DNA of 64,000 bases. Source: Lutacidiplasma sp035504395 (GTDB lineage: Archaea; Thermoplasmatota; Thermoplasmata; Lutacidiplasmatales; UBA184). The notes beneath the pieces were generated by a model. The model was not told where the DNA came from, searched no databases, and was given only the letters and a program-made list of their open reading frames with translations. Made by a program: the position numbers and the translations under genes. Shown here one piece after another: positions 38,903-48,187 of the stretch; position 1 is the stretch's first letter; each line of letters starts with the position of its first letter. The stretch lies in assembly GCA_035504395.1 (NCBI GenBank), contig DATJRX010000032.1, forward strand, positions 1 through 64,000, in the 5' to 3' direction.

Positions 38903-39984
38903 GCGACCCCGGCCCGGTGCTCGAGACCGAGCGCCTCGAGAAGTTCTTCCCGATCACGCGGTCGATCGGGGAGACCCTCCATCGCCGGTCCGTCCGCGCG
39001 ATCCACGCGGTCGACGGCGTGACGATCTCGGTCCGCGCGGGGGAGACCCTCGGCCTGATCGGCGAGTCCGGCTCCGGGAAGACGACGTTGGGGTGGCTGG
39101 TCGCCCGGCTGCACGCCCCGACCGGCGGGACGATCCGGTTCGACGGCGAGGACATCACGAACCTGAAGGGCCGGGCGCTGCGCGCGTGGCGGCGGAACGT
39201 GCAGATCGTCTTCCAGGACCCGGTCGGGTCGCTCGACCCGCGGCTGAGGGTCTGGCAGATCGTGGGAGAACCGATCCGGGCCCAGGAGGGACTCCCGTCG
39301 GCCCAGGTGCGGGACGCGGTGCGGGACCTGCTCCCGACCGTCGGGCTCCCGGTCGACTGCCTCGACCAGTACCCCCACGAGTTCTCCGGAGGGGGTCGGC
39401 AACGCCTGTCGCTCGCCCGCGCGCTCAGCGTCCATCCGAAGCTCATCATCCTCGACGAGCCGACGAGCGCGCTCGACGTCGCGGTCCAGGCACAGATCCT
39501 GAATCGGCTGGTCGAGCTCCAGCGCGAGCGCGGCCTGGCGTACCTCCTCATCACCCACAACGTCGCCGCCGTGCGGTTCGTCGCCGACCGGGTCGCGGTG
39601 ATGTACCTCGGCCAGATCGTCGAGTACGCCGGGGTCCGGGACCTGCTCGAGCACCCGGTCCATCCCTACACGAAGGCGCTCCTCGCCGCGGTCCCGGTGC
39701 CCGATGCGAGCCGGCGGCGCACGCGCTACCGGATCGGCGGCGACATCCCGTCGCTCGTCGACCCGGCGCCGGGCTGCCGCTTCGCGCCGCGCTGTCCGTT
39801 CGTGATCGAACGGTGCCGGACCGAGGATCCGCCGCTGGTCCCGTTCGGGGCGTCGGGCCGTCTCGTCGCCTGCCACCGCGCCGAGGAGGTCCGGGACATC
39901 GCGCCCGACGCCCTGCTGGCGACGGCCGGTCCGGCCCCGGCGGCGGCGACAGGCTCCGCGGCTAGCTCAACCACTGCGAGTTGA
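38899..39984 (+). CDS. dppF: Dipeptide/oligopeptide ABC transporter ATPase (DppF family), cassette 1
   Basis: A 361-residue ATPase, the partner of DppD. Walker A is GLIGESGSGKTTL, Q-loop IVFQDPVGSLDPRLRV, signature FSGGGRQR, Walker B LIILDEPTSALDV and H-loop ITHNVAAVRFV. The end holds CRFAPRCPFVIERC, the DppF/OppF C-terminal cysteine motif. The GTG start overlaps the dppD stop. Its last 23 bases overlap the 3' end of the convergent binding-protein gene. Confidence 0.9.
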   Translation: MSDPGPVLETERLEKFFPITRSIGETLHRRSVRAIHAVDGVTISVRAGETLGLIGESGSGKTTLGWLVARLHAPTGGTIRFDGEDITNLKGRALRAWRRNVQIVFQDPVGSLDPRLRVWQIVGEPIRAQEGLPSAQVRDAVRDLLPTVGLPVDCLDQYPHEFSGGGRQRLSLARALSVHPKLIILDEPTSALDVAVQAQILNRLVELQRERGLAYLLITHNVAAVRFVADRVAVMYLGQIVEYAGVRDLLEHPVHPYTKALLAAVPVPDASRRRTRYRIGGDIPSLVDPAPGCRFAPRCPFVIERCRTEDPPLVPFGASGRLVACHRAEEVRDIAPDALLATAGPAPAAATGSAASSTTAS

Positions 39985-41923
39985 AGCCGATCGAGAACGG
40001 CTCGGCGCTCGCCATCGGGTTCTCCACGAACCCGTGGAGGTTCGAGGCGTAGACCGCGAACGAGGTCGGCACGACGAGCCAGATCTCGCTGTAATCGTTG
40101 TAGAGCGCCTGCGTCATCGTGGCGTAGAGGTCGGTCAGCGTCTGGTTGTTCGTCGCGTTGTTGTCCGGGGTGCTCGCTGCCGAGTAGACCATCTGGTCGA
40201 GGGTCGCGTTGTAGTCCGGCGACGCGACGTTGTTGAAGCCGGCCATGCACATGTTCGCGCTGCCCGAGCTCACGAAGTCGTTCTGGGTCCAGTCGTCCGG
40301 GGAGATGTAGTCCGACGTGTAGAACTCCTGGCCCATGTAGAACGGCCCGCCGTTGAGCGTCGTGTTCGAGGCGCACTCCCCCGCGCTGTAGCCCTGCTCG
40401 GCGATCAGGCCGTCCAGGTTCACCGGGATCGGCTGGATCGTGATGTTGATCGCCTTCAGATCGTTCTGGAGGAGCGAGGCGGTGTCGGACCAGTCCGACC
40501 CCGAGTTGAGGTACATGTACTTGATCGTGTCCCCGCTGCAGGCGCCCTTCGCGCACGGCGAGTTCGCCATCTCCTGGTAGGCGAGGGAGAGGTCGTAGGG
40601 GTACGGCGAGAGCGCCGGGGTGCTGCCGTTGGCGGGGTCGTAGTACGGATACGACGGCGGCACCGGGCCGACCCACTGCGTCGCGTACCCACCGAACGCC
40701 TCCTGGATGATCTGCTGGTAGTTGATCGCGTGCGCGATCGCCTCCCGGACCGAGAGGTTGTTGAACGGATAGACGGACTGGTTCAGGTAGATCCACCACG
40801 ATCCGCTGGTCGCCCCGTAGATCGTCGACAGCGGCTGCACGACGATGTTCGAGTGCCCTTCGAGCTGCTGGATCGTCGAGGGCCCGATGTAGGCGAACGA
40901 CGCCCCCTGGACGTGGCCATCGAGCAGGTCGGCCGTCGTGATGTCGATCGTGTCCTGGAAGATGATCTCGACCGAGGTGTTCGCCACCTGCAGGTTCACG
41001 TTCCAGGGCTCGGCCGCCGCGGCCGTCGCTCCCCAGTACTTGGGGTTCGGCTGGAGGACGTAGCCCCCTCCGCCGGCGCCGTTGTAGTCGAGGAGCAGGT
41101 ACGGTCCCGTCCCGAGGGTGTTCGTCGCGGCGTACGTGTTCACGTTCCCGACCGAGACGCCTCCGTTCGCGTCGATCCAGACCGGGTCGACCGCGTACGA
41201 GTTCGGCGCCGAGATCGAGGCGAGCAGGTAGGTGTAGTTCGTCGCGAGGTAGCCGTAGCCGAGGTTCAGCGCGATGGAGTACTCGTTGATGACCTGGAAC
41301 GACTGGTTCGCGGTCTCCATCATCGCGATCTCGGAAGCGGTCGGGTTGTCGAAGTTCCAGGAATTGAGGTCGCTCGCCAGGGTCGCGTTCGCGGCCTGGA
41401 CGGTCGCGTTGGGCGAGTAGTACGAGAGCGGATCGGACGCGCTGAAGTTCGTCGAGTAGAAGTTCTCCTCCAGGATGAATTGCGGACCCTGCTCGAGCAA
41501 GAGGCTGCGGTAGAGGCTGTACCATTGGACGTAGGCGTTGTAGGGATCCCCGTTCGAGAAGACCACGCCCTGCCGGAGCTCGAAGGTGTAGGTCGAGATG
41601 TTGGTCCCGGTGTCGGGGTTGTAGTTGCTGGTCACGGTCCAGCCCGACGCGAGGACCCCCGAGAAGCTCGTCGAGCTCGAGCCGTTGTAGTTCACGAGCC
41701 CCTGGTAGACCTGCTGGACGGCCGCCCATCCGGGCGTCGTGAACGTGACGGCGGGGTCGAGCGAGTCGGGGATCTCGGCCTGATCGATGCAGATGTACGC
41801 CTTCTGGTTCGGCCCGCAGTTCGAGGTCGTCGAGTGCTGCAGGGCGAAGTAGACGCCGATCCCGGCGACGACCACGACGATCACCAACGCGATGACGATG
41901 ACGTTGCGGGTCTGGGGTCGCAT
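39962..41923 (-). CDS. Peptide-binding (SBP_bac_5) protein with N-terminal membrane anchor
   Basis: A 653-residue extracytoplasmic solute-binding protein for a DppABCDF-type importer. The N-terminus (MRPQTRNVIVIALVIVVVVAG) is a membrane anchor typical of archaeal binding proteins. The mature part has AEIPDSLDPAVTFTTPG, QVYQGLVNYN and NLSVREAIAHAIN, which are SBP_bac_5 marks (the last is the conserved 'VRxAIxxAId' helix). The sequence is tyrosine-, asparagine- and serine-rich with many N-glycosylation sequons, as expected for an exposed protein. ATG 41923 is chosen because the anchor begins there and TGAGGTGG is a ribosome site. The gene is convergent with dppF. Confidence 0.85.
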   Translation of the reverse strand: MRPQTRNVIVIALVIVVVVAGIGVYFALQHSTTSNCGPNQKAYICIDQAEIPDSLDPAVTFTTPGWAAVQQVYQGLVNYNGSSSTSFSGVLASGWTVTSNYNPDTGTNISTYTFELRQGVVFSNGDPYNAYVQWYSLYRSLLLEQGPQFILEENFYSTNFSASDPLSYYSPNATVQAANATLASDLNSWNFDNPTASEIAMMETANQSFQVINEYSIALNLGYGYLATNYTYLLASISAPNSYAVDPVWIDANGGVSVGNVNTYAATNTLGTGPYLLLDYNGAGGGGYVLQPNPKYWGATAAAAEPWNVNLQVANTSVEIIFQDTIDITTADLLDGHVQGASFAYIGPSTIQQLEGHSNIVVQPLSTIYGATSGSWWIYLNQSVYPFNNLSVREAIAHAINYQQIIQEAFGGYATQWVGPVPPSYPYYDPANGSTPALSPYPYDLSLAYQEMANSPCAKGACSGDTIKYMYLNSGSDWSDTASLLQNDLKAINITIQPIPVNLDGLIAEQGYSAGECASNTTLNGGPFYMGQEFYTSDYISPDDWTQNDFVSSGSANMCMAGFNNVASPDYNATLDQMVYSAASTPDNNATNNQTLTDLYATMTQALYNDYSEIWLVVPTSFAVYASNLHGFVENPMASAEPFSIGFNSQWLS

Positions 41924-41964
41924 CGAGGACCACCTCAGAAGTCTGGGCCGAATCCCCCTCCCCC

Positions 41965-41973
41965 TTGATAAGG
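41965..41973 (-). promoter_or_regulatory. TATA box of the binding-protein gene
   Basis: CCTTATCAA on the minus strand, centred about 46 bases before the ATG at 41923, which allows a leader of about 20 bases carrying the ribosome site. Confidence 0.55.
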
Positions 41974-42023
41974 TGTACCATGGGGGGTCTCCGCCCTCGA
42001 GAAGGCCGTGCGCCCGGCACCCT

Positions 42024-42032
42024 CTTTTATCC
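42024..42032 (+). promoter_or_regulatory. TATA box of the aldehyde dehydrogenase pair
   Basis: CTTTTATCC, centred 35 bases before the ATG at 42063; the first transcribed base would be about 10 bases before the start codon. Confidence 0.6.
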
Positions 42033-42062
42033 GGGGGGAACTGGCCGCGGCCGAGGCCGTCC

Positions 42063-43556
42063 ATGGGCCAGAAGATGCTGATCGGAGGCGAGTGGGTCGA
42101 GGCGTCGAGCGCCGCGACCGTTCCCGTGACCAGCCCGTTCGACGGGGCGACGATCGACACGGTCCCGCAGGGGGGTCGGGAGGACGCTCGCGCCGCGGTC
42201 GATGCGGCCCGGGAGGCGTTCGACCGGGGCCCGTGGCCGCGGATGCCGCCGCGCGCCCGAGGCGAGGTCTACCTCAAGGCGGCCGCCCTGATCCAGTCCC
42301 GGATCGCCCCCCTGGCGGAGCTCGAGTCGCGCAATCAGGGCAAGACGATCAAGCAGGCCCAGGACGCGGACCTCCCGTTCTCGGTCGACAACCTGATCTT
42401 CTACGCCGGGGCGGGCCGCCTGCTCGACGCGAAGAGCCCCGGGGAGTTCACCGGGGATGGCACGACGATCTTCCGGCGGGAGCCGGTCGGGGTCGTCGCG
42501 TCGATCACCCCGTGGAACTACCCGTTCATGATGGCCGTGTGGAAGATCGGTCCGGCGCTCATCACCGGCAACACGGTCGTGCTGAAGCCGGCGAGCTGGA
42601 CGCCGCTCACGACCCTCGAGCTCGGGCGTGCCTTCGACGAGGCGGGGCTGCCGAAGGGCGCCCTCAACGTGGTCACCGGACCGGGAGGGGAGGTCGGGGA
42701 CGAGCTGTCGCGCCATCCCAAGGTCGACATGGTCTCGCTGACGGGGGACACGGCGACCGGCAAGAAGATCATGGAGGCGGCGAGCGGCACCGTCAAGCGG
42801 ACGCAGCTCGAGCTCGGCGGGAAGGCCCCGTTCGTGGTCTTCGAGGACGCGGACCTCGCCGCGGCCGTGGAGGGCGCGATCGTCGCGGGGTACGTGAACG
42901 GCGGGCAGGACTGCACGGCCGCGACGCGCCTCATCGTCCACCGGAACGTCCGCGGGAAGTTCGTGAAGCGCCTCCTCGAGCGGGTCGCCGCGATCCGGGT
43001 CGGGGACCCGTTGCAGCGCACCACCGACCTCGGCCCGCTGGTCCACACGACGCAACAGCGGCGCGTCCTCGAGTTCGTGGAGAAAGGGAAGGACGAAGGG
43101 GCCCAGCTCCTCGCCGGCGGCACCGACGAGCGCGCGAAGCAGCTCACGGGCGCGTTCGTCGCGCCGACCGTGTTCGACGCGGTGACCCCGGACATGACGA
43201 TCGCGCAGCGGGAGGTCTTCGGACCGGTCCTGGACGTGCTCGAGTTCGAGACGTTCGACCAGGCGCTCGAGATCGCGAACGGCGTCGAGTACGGGCTCGC
43301 GGGTTCGGTGTGGACCAACGACCTTCGGACCGCCGTGAAGGCCGCGAACGCGTTGAGGTTCGGGGACGTCTGGGTGAACGACCACCTGCCGCTCGGCTCC
43401 GAGACGCCGCACGGCGGGATGAAGCAGTCCGGGTTCGGCAAGGACCTGGGGGCGGACTCGCTCTACGATTACACGACCGTGAAGAACATCTACATCGATC
43501 TCACCGGCCAGGCCCGGAAGGCCTGGCATTACACGACCTACGGCGATCCGGCGTGA
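42063..43556 (+). CDS. Aldehyde dehydrogenase, gamma-aminobutyraldehyde/betaine-aldehyde type
   Basis: A 497-residue NAD(P)-dependent ALDH. Conserved elements are VASITPWNYPFMMAVWKIGP, the nucleotide-binding TGDTATGKKIM, QLELGGKAPFVVF with the general-base Glu, and GGQDCTAATRLIV with the catalytic Cys. The QDCTAA context is the one seen in aminobutyraldehyde dehydrogenases (PatD/YdcW), which oxidise 4-aminobutanal from putrescine to GABA. The C-terminus DYTTVKNIYIDLTG completes the fold. It has its own TATA box and is followed 7 bases later by a second ALDH. Confidence 0.83.
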   Translation: MGQKMLIGGEWVEASSAATVPVTSPFDGATIDTVPQGGREDARAAVDAAREAFDRGPWPRMPPRARGEVYLKAAALIQSRIAPLAELESRNQGKTIKQAQDADLPFSVDNLIFYAGAGRLLDAKSPGEFTGDGTTIFRREPVGVVASITPWNYPFMMAVWKIGPALITGNTVVLKPASWTPLTTLELGRAFDEAGLPKGALNVVTGPGGEVGDELSRHPKVDMVSLTGDTATGKKIMEAASGTVKRTQLELGGKAPFVVFEDADLAAAVEGAIVAGYVNGGQDCTAATRLIVHRNVRGKFVKRLLERVAAIRVGDPLQRTTDLGPLVHTTQQRRVLEFVEKGKDEGAQLLAGGTDERAKQLTGAFVAPTVFDAVTPDMTIAQREVFGPVLDVLEFETFDQALEIANGVEYGLAGSVWTNDLRTAVKAANALRFGDVWVNDHLPLGSETPHGGMKQSGFGKDLGADSLYDYTTVKNIYIDLTGQARKAWHYTTYGDPA

Positions 43557-43563
43557 GGGGTCC

Positions 43564-45051
43564 GTGATCGACGGCCTCCCGGCGAGCGGCAAGGGCTCGC
43601 TCCTCATTGGGGGCGAGTGGCGGGCGCCCGCGAGCGGCCGGTACCTCCCGGTCCGCGACCCGTCGACGGGCCGGGCGATCGCGGAGGCGCCGGTCGCGTC
43701 CGCGGACGAGGCGCGGGCCGCGGTCGACGCGGCGGCGGACGCCGAGGAGCGGTGGGGGCGGGTCCCGGGCCACGAGCGGGCCCGCGTCCTCCGGGCCGCC
43801 GCGGAACGGCTCCGCGCGGACCGCGACACGCTGGCCCGGCTGATCGCGATGGAGGTCGGGAAGCCGATCGCCGACGCGCGGGTCGAGGCGGACCGCGCGG
43901 TCGGGGTCTACCAGCTGGCGGCCGAGGAGATCCGCCACCTGGGCGGCGAGAGCTACCCCGCCGACGCCTACGAGCGTCCCGCGGGCAACGAGACGCGGTT
44001 CCTGTTCTCGGTCCGGGACCCGGTCGGGGTCGTGGTCGCGATCGGGCCGTTCAACTTCCCGCTCAACCTGCTGAGCCACAAGATCGCCCCCGCGCTCGCG
44101 GCCGGGAATCCGGTCGTGGCGAAGCCCACGAGCGCGGCGCCGTTCACGGCGCTCCGGCTGGCGGAGCACCTCACCGCGGCCGGGGTCCCGCCGGGGGTCC
44201 TCAACGTGGTCACCGGTCCGGGCGGCTCTGTGGGGGACGCGCTCGTCGAGCACCCCCGCACGCGGCTCGTCACGTTCACCGGCTCGACCGAGGTCGGCAA
44301 GGCGATCGCCGGCAAGGCCGGGGCCCGCGCGAAGCGCGTGATCCTCGAGATGGGCGGAATGGACCCGTTCGTGGTGCTCGCGGACGCTGCGCTCGAGCCG
44401 ACGGTCGACGCCGCGGTTCGTGGGGTCTTCGCCTACTCGGGCCAGGTGTGCACCGCATCGAAGCGATTCCTCGTCGCCGAGCCGATCGCGGACGCGTTCG
44501 CGCAGCAGTTCGCCGCGCGCGCCCGCGCGCTGAGGGTCGGGCCGGCCCTCGAGGAGTCCACGCAGGTCGGCCCGCTGATCGACCCCGCCGCGGTCGAGCG
44601 CATGGAGACGCTGGTGGCGGACGCGAGGTCCCGGTCCGCGGAGGTCCTCACCGGCGGCGGGCGGCCCCCGGGCCGGACGGAGGGGAGCTTCTTCGAACCG
44701 ACGGTGATCGACCGCGTGCCCGAGGCGGCCCGGGTCCTCCACGAGGAACCGTTCGGGCCGCTCGCCCCGATCGTCCGGTTCCGGGACCTCGACGACGCGG
44801 TCCGGATCGCGAACGGCACCCCCTACGGACTCCAGGCGGCGGTGTACACGCGCGACCTCGCGCGCGGGTTCGCGCTCGCGAAGCGGATCCGCGCCGGGGG
44901 CGTGCACCTCAATGACCCGACCAACCTCCGGTGGGACGCCCTGCCGTTCGGCGGGGTGAAGGAGAGCGGCCTCGGCCGCGAAGGGCTGCGCTACGCGATG
45001 CAGGAGATGACCGAGGTCAAGCTGATCTCGGTCAATTTCGCGGGTGCCTGA
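43564..45051 (+). CDS. Aldehyde dehydrogenase, SSADH/lactaldehyde-like
   Basis: A 495-residue ALDH. It has VVAIGPFNFPLNLLSHKIAP, TFTGSTEVGKAIAGK for the cofactor, ILEMGGMDPFVVL with the general-base Glu (Met replaces the usual Leu), and AYSGQVCTASKRFLV with the catalytic Cys. The C-terminal PFGGVKESGLGREG binds the cofactor. This subfamily covers succinate-semialdehyde, lactaldehyde and glycolaldehyde dehydrogenases. Coupled to the upstream aminobutyraldehyde dehydrogenase and a GABA-like transaminase on the opposite strand, it might oxidise succinate semialdehyde. The GTG at 43564 is the chosen start. It stops three bases before the convergent aminotransferase stop. Confidence 0.82.
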   Translation: MIDGLPASGKGSLLIGGEWRAPASGRYLPVRDPSTGRAIAEAPVASADEARAAVDAAADAEERWGRVPGHERARVLRAAAERLRADRDTLARLIAMEVGKPIADARVEADRAVGVYQLAAEEIRHLGGESYPADAYERPAGNETRFLFSVRDPVGVVVAIGPFNFPLNLLSHKIAPALAAGNPVVAKPTSAAPFTALRLAEHLTAAGVPPGVLNVVTGPGGSVGDALVEHPRTRLVTFTGSTEVGKAIAGKAGARAKRVILEMGGMDPFVVLADAALEPTVDAAVRGVFAYSGQVCTASKRFLVAEPIADAFAQQFAARARALRVGPALEESTQVGPLIDPAAVERMETLVADARSRSAEVLTGGGRPPGRTEGSFFEPTVIDRVPEAARVLHEEPFGPLAPIVRFRDLDDAVRIANGTPYGLQAAVYTRDLARGFALAKRIRAGGVHLNDPTNLRWDALPFGGVKESGLGREGLRYAMQEMTEVKLISVNFAGA

Positions 45052-45054
45052 GCT

Positions 45055-46560
45055 TCACGACGGCTCGGCGTCGGGGAGCGATCGGCCGGGCACCGGTGGG
45101 ATCACCGGGGCGGGGCCGCCCGGTCCGGCCGGCAGTCGCGGTTCGATCGGCATCGCCCGGGCCGGGCCGACCGGGCCCGCGCGCGCGGCCCCGGGCACGA
45201 GGTCGAGGCTGTCGAGCGCGTCCTCGTACGCTTCGAGACCGCGCTCGAGGAGCTCGTCCTCGATCGTGAGCGGCGCCATGAACCGGGTCACCTGGTCCCA
45301 CGCGCCGGCGGTGTGCATCAGCACGCCGCGGGCGAACAGCGCCGCTCGGACGGCCTTGGCGCGGTCGCCCCACGGCGCCCGCGTGGCCGGGTCCCGGACG
45401 AACTCGACGCCGATCATGAAGCCCCGGCCGCGGACGTCCCCGATCGAGGGGTGGGCCGCGGCGAACGATCGGAACCGGTCGACGACCCGGGCCCCCCGGT
45501 GCCGCGTGCGCTCGAGCAGGTCGTCCTCCTGGAGGACGCGGAGGACCTCGGTCCCGACGGCGAGCGCGAGCGGGTTCCCCCGGTACGTGCCGAGATGGAA
45601 TCCGCGCGGGAGCTCGGGCACGAGGTCGTCGCGGTACGCGACGAGCGCGAGCGGGATCCCGCCGCCGATCGTCTTCGCGATGCAGACGATGTCCGGGGTG
45701 ACGCCGGCGTGCTCGACGGCCCACATCCGGCCGGTCCGGCCGAGCCCGGTCTGCACCTCGTCCGCGATCAGGACGATCCCGTGCCGATCGCAGTACTCCC
45801 GCAGCGACGGCAGGAAGTCGTCCGGAGGGACGACGTACCCGCCCTCCCCCAGGATCGGCTCAACCAGGACCGACGAGATCGTGTCGACGCCCGATGCCGG
45901 ATCGTTCGCGAGATGCTCGAGGTACGCGATCGTGCCCGCGGCGCCCTCGTCGGCCCCGAGGACCGGGCGGTAGGGATCGGGGTACGGGACGCGGATCACC
46001 GATCCGCCCGGGAAGGAGGAGGTGACGTGGTACCGGCGGGCGCTGGTGAGGCCCACCGCGCCGCCGTGCACCCCGTGGTACGCGCCCGAGAACGCCACGG
46101 TGCCGTGCCGCTTCGTGGCGAAGTCGGCCAGGCTGACCGCGGTCTCGATCGCATCGCCCCCGGTGACGCAGAACAGCACCCGGGCGTGACGCCGCAGCGT
46201 GCCCGGCAGGCATCCGACGAGCTCCTCGAGGAACGCCACGCGGGCCTCGGTCGGGAGCTCGAGCGCATGCCAGATCGCCCGCTCCTGGGCCTCGAGGGCC
46301 GCGACGAGCCGGGGGTGCCGGTGCCCGAGATTGAGCACGGAGATCCCGGCGAGCCAGTCGATGTAGCGGTTCCCGTCGACATCCTCGATCGTCGCGCCCT
46401 GCGCGACGCGGGGGGCCATCGGGAAGTAGTGGGGATACCCCACCGCGTCCGTCTCGAGCCGCCCCTGCTGCGCGAGGAGCTGGCGGGACTTCGGGCCCGG
46501 TGGGGGGGTCACGATGCGCGGGGCGTCCGGAAAGCTCAGCCAGTGGGCGGCGTCGGTCAT
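45055..46560 (-). CDS. Class III aminotransferase (GABA/omega-amino acid type)
   Basis: A 501-residue PLP aminotransferase. DVDGNRYIDWLAGISVLNLGHRHP, FCVTGGDAIETAVSLADF and FSGAYHGVHGGAVG are the substrate and PLP phosphate regions; IADEVQTGLGRTGRMWA has the Asp facing the pyridine N, and CIAKTIGGGIPLALVA has the Schiff-base Lys. The pattern fits 4-aminobutyrate or diaminobutyrate-2-oxoglutarate transaminases. The last 40 residues are a proline/glycine/alanine tail. The ATG at 46560 has a TATA-like GTTGATAAG about 33 bases upstream. The two ALDH genes converge on it. Confidence 0.83.
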   Translation of the reverse strand: MTDAAHWLSFPDAPRIVTPPPGPKSRQLLAQQGRLETDAVGYPHYFPMAPRVAQGATIEDVDGNRYIDWLAGISVLNLGHRHPRLVAALEAQERAIWHALELPTEARVAFLEELVGCLPGTLRRHARVLFCVTGGDAIETAVSLADFATKRHGTVAFSGAYHGVHGGAVGLTSARRYHVTSSFPGGSVIRVPYPDPYRPVLGADEGAAGTIAYLEHLANDPASGVDTISSVLVEPILGEGGYVVPPDDFLPSLREYCDRHGIVLIADEVQTGLGRTGRMWAVEHAGVTPDIVCIAKTIGGGIPLALVAYRDDLVPELPRGFHLGTYRGNPLALAVGTEVLRVLQEDDLLERTRHRGARVVDRFRSFAAAHPSIGDVRGRGFMIGVEFVRDPATRAPWGDRAKAVRAALFARGVLMHTAGAWDQVTRFMAPLTIEDELLERGLEAYEDALDSLDLVPGAARAGPVGPARAMPIEPRLPAGPGGPAPVIPPVPGRSLPDAEPS

Positions 46561-46620
46561 CGGCCCTCGCGCCGGAGAACCGGTCCGGCGCTTATCAACG
46601 TTCGGCCGCCGCAGGCGCGG

Positions 46621-46629
46621 TGTATTTGC
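46621..46629 (+). promoter_or_regulatory. TATA box of the split GNAT gene
   Basis: TGTATTTGC, centred 28 bases before the ATG at 46653, fixing that ATG as the intended start. Confidence 0.5.
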
Positions 46630-46652
46630 GCGGTCGCGCGCTCCGCCCCGGG

Positions 46653-47212
46653 ATGGGCCTGCCCACCTCGATCCGCCTGCGGGACGGGAGAACGGCCGTC
46701 GTGCGCCTCGCCGAGGCCGCCGACGCCGAGGCCCAGCTCGCGAACTGGAACGAGATCGGGCGGAGGAGGTGTATGTCATGAGCGAGCGGCCCCCCCGGTC
46801 GGTCGAGGAGGTCCGCGCGCAGTTCGGGGGCGCGGACCCCCGGGGCCAGCTCTGGCTGGTGGCCGAGGTCGGGGGGGGCGTGGTGGGCGGTGCGAACCCG
46901 GCCCGCGGGCGGTGGCGGAAGAACGCGCACACCGCGGAGTTCGGGATCGCGATCACGAGGGAGTTTCGCGGCCTCGGGATCGGCGAGGCCCTGCTCACGG
47001 CGGGCCTCGACTGGGCGCGATCGGTCGACGTGCGGAAGGTGTGGCTCGGCGTGTTCGCGACCAACGATCGGGCGATCCGCCTCTACCGGCGGCTCGGGTT
47101 CGAGGAAGAGGGGCGTCTGCGGGACCAGGTCGTCCTCGACGGACGCCCGGTCGACGAGGTGTTCCTGGCGCGCTGGATCGGCCCCCGGCCCGGGCCCGGG
47201 GCCACCCCCTGA
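46653..47212 (+). pseudogene. GNAT-family acetyltransferase interrupted by a one-base frameshift
   Basis: The N-terminus from ATG 46653 (IRLRDGRTAVVRLAEAADAE, then NEIG) is the usual first strand and helix of a GNAT. It runs into a TGA at 46779. The rest of the GNAT fold continues in another frame from GAG-GAG-GTG (46763) onward: AEEVYVMSERPPRS, then TREFRGLGIGEALLTAGLDWA with the acetyl-CoA P-loop RGLGIG, and LGVFATNDRAIRLYRRLGFEEEG. Joining them needs one extra G near 46758-46762 in a GGGCGG run. A sequencing error or a real loss is possible. A ribosome-site-like GGAGGAGGT precedes an internal ATG at 46778, so the C-terminal part might be made alone. Substrate unknown. Confidence 0.75.
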
Positions 47213-47263
47213 ACCGTTAATCGCGGCGACCGCTCTCCGGCGCGAGGATCGGAGGAGACCCGG

Positions 47264-48172
47264 GTGCGCGTCGACTCCCACCTGCACCTCAGCCGCTGGT
47301 GGCCCGATCTCGCGCACACCGGCTACCGGCCCAACCTCGACTACACCGTGCGGGGCCTGCTCGCCGAGATGGACGGCGCAGGGATCGATGCCGGCCTCAC
47401 GATCGAGATCTTCGAGGCGCCGAATCCGACCGAGGCCCTGGCGGAGAGCCGCGCGACCGCGGAGGCGAGCCACGGCCGCCTCCGCCCCGTGGTGACCGTC
47501 GATCCGACGAAGGGGTCCGCCAGCATCGCCGACGCGATCGCCCTGTGGGAGCACGAACCGGGGCTCGCCGGGGTGAAGCTGTTCCCCGGCTACCAGTGGT
47601 TCTACCCCCACGATCCGATCTTGGGCCCGCTCTACGAGTTCGCGCACCGGCGCGGGATCCCGGTGCTGATCCATCAGGGCGACACCCTCGACCGAGCGGG
47701 CCGGATCAAGTACGCCCGTCCGATCGAGGTCGACGAGGTGGCCGTCCGGTACCGGGACGTGCGGTTCGTCCTGTGCCACTTCGGCAATCCCTGGATCGAC
47801 GAGGCCGCGGAGCTCGTCTACAAGAACGAGAACGTCTACGCCGACACCTCCGGGCTCCTCGCCCACCCGTCGGCCCCCTACTTCCCCCGGATGGTCGAGC
47901 AGAGCCGCCAGCGGCTCCAGCAGGCGATCTTCACGATCGGATCGGTCGACCGGATCCTCTACGGCTCCGACTGGCCGCTCGAGGAGCTCGCGCTCGCCGT
48001 GCGCCTGGTCGAGGGGCTCGATCTCCCGCTCGAGGACCGCGCGAAGGTCCTTGGGGAGAACGCCCGACGCTTGTTCGGCTTCGCCGACCGCCCCTCGGCG
48101 CGGGCCCGCCGGACCCCCGAGACTACGGCAATTTCGAAAGGCTCCGTGAAAAGGCGGCGTCGCCCTCGCTAG
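47264..48172 (+). CDS. Amidohydrolase-2 (ACMSD-like) metal-dependent hydrolase
   Basis: A 302-residue TIM-barrel enzyme. DSHLHLSRWW gives the H-x-H metal site; GVKLFPGYQWFYPHDP, VLIHQGDTLDRAG with a catalytic/metal His, FVLCHFGNPWIDEAA with a second His, and ILYGSDWPLEELAL with the metal Asp complete it. The family includes decarboxylases such as ACMSD and various lactonases or amide hydrolases. The GTG at 47264 is preceded by GGAGGAGA. It follows the broken GNAT gene by 51 bases and precedes a small membrane protein gene. Confidence 0.82.
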   Translation: MRVDSHLHLSRWWPDLAHTGYRPNLDYTVRGLLAEMDGAGIDAGLTIEIFEAPNPTEALAESRATAEASHGRLRPVVTVDPTKGSASIADAIALWEHEPGLAGVKLFPGYQWFYPHDPILGPLYEFAHRRGIPVLIHQGDTLDRAGRIKYARPIEVDEVAVRYRDVRFVLCHFGNPWIDEAAELVYKNENVYADTSGLLAHPSAPYFPRMVEQSRQRLQQAIFTIGSVDRILYGSDWPLEELALAVRLVEGLDLPLEDRAKVLGENARRLFGFADRPSARARRTPETTAISKGSVKRRRRPR

Positions 48173-48187
48173 GGAGCGGGGAGACTC

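Noticed and set aside
41924..42160. N-terminal extension of the binding protein up to 42160
   Set aside because: It would run through both promoters in the gap and precede the membrane anchor that normally starts such proteins.
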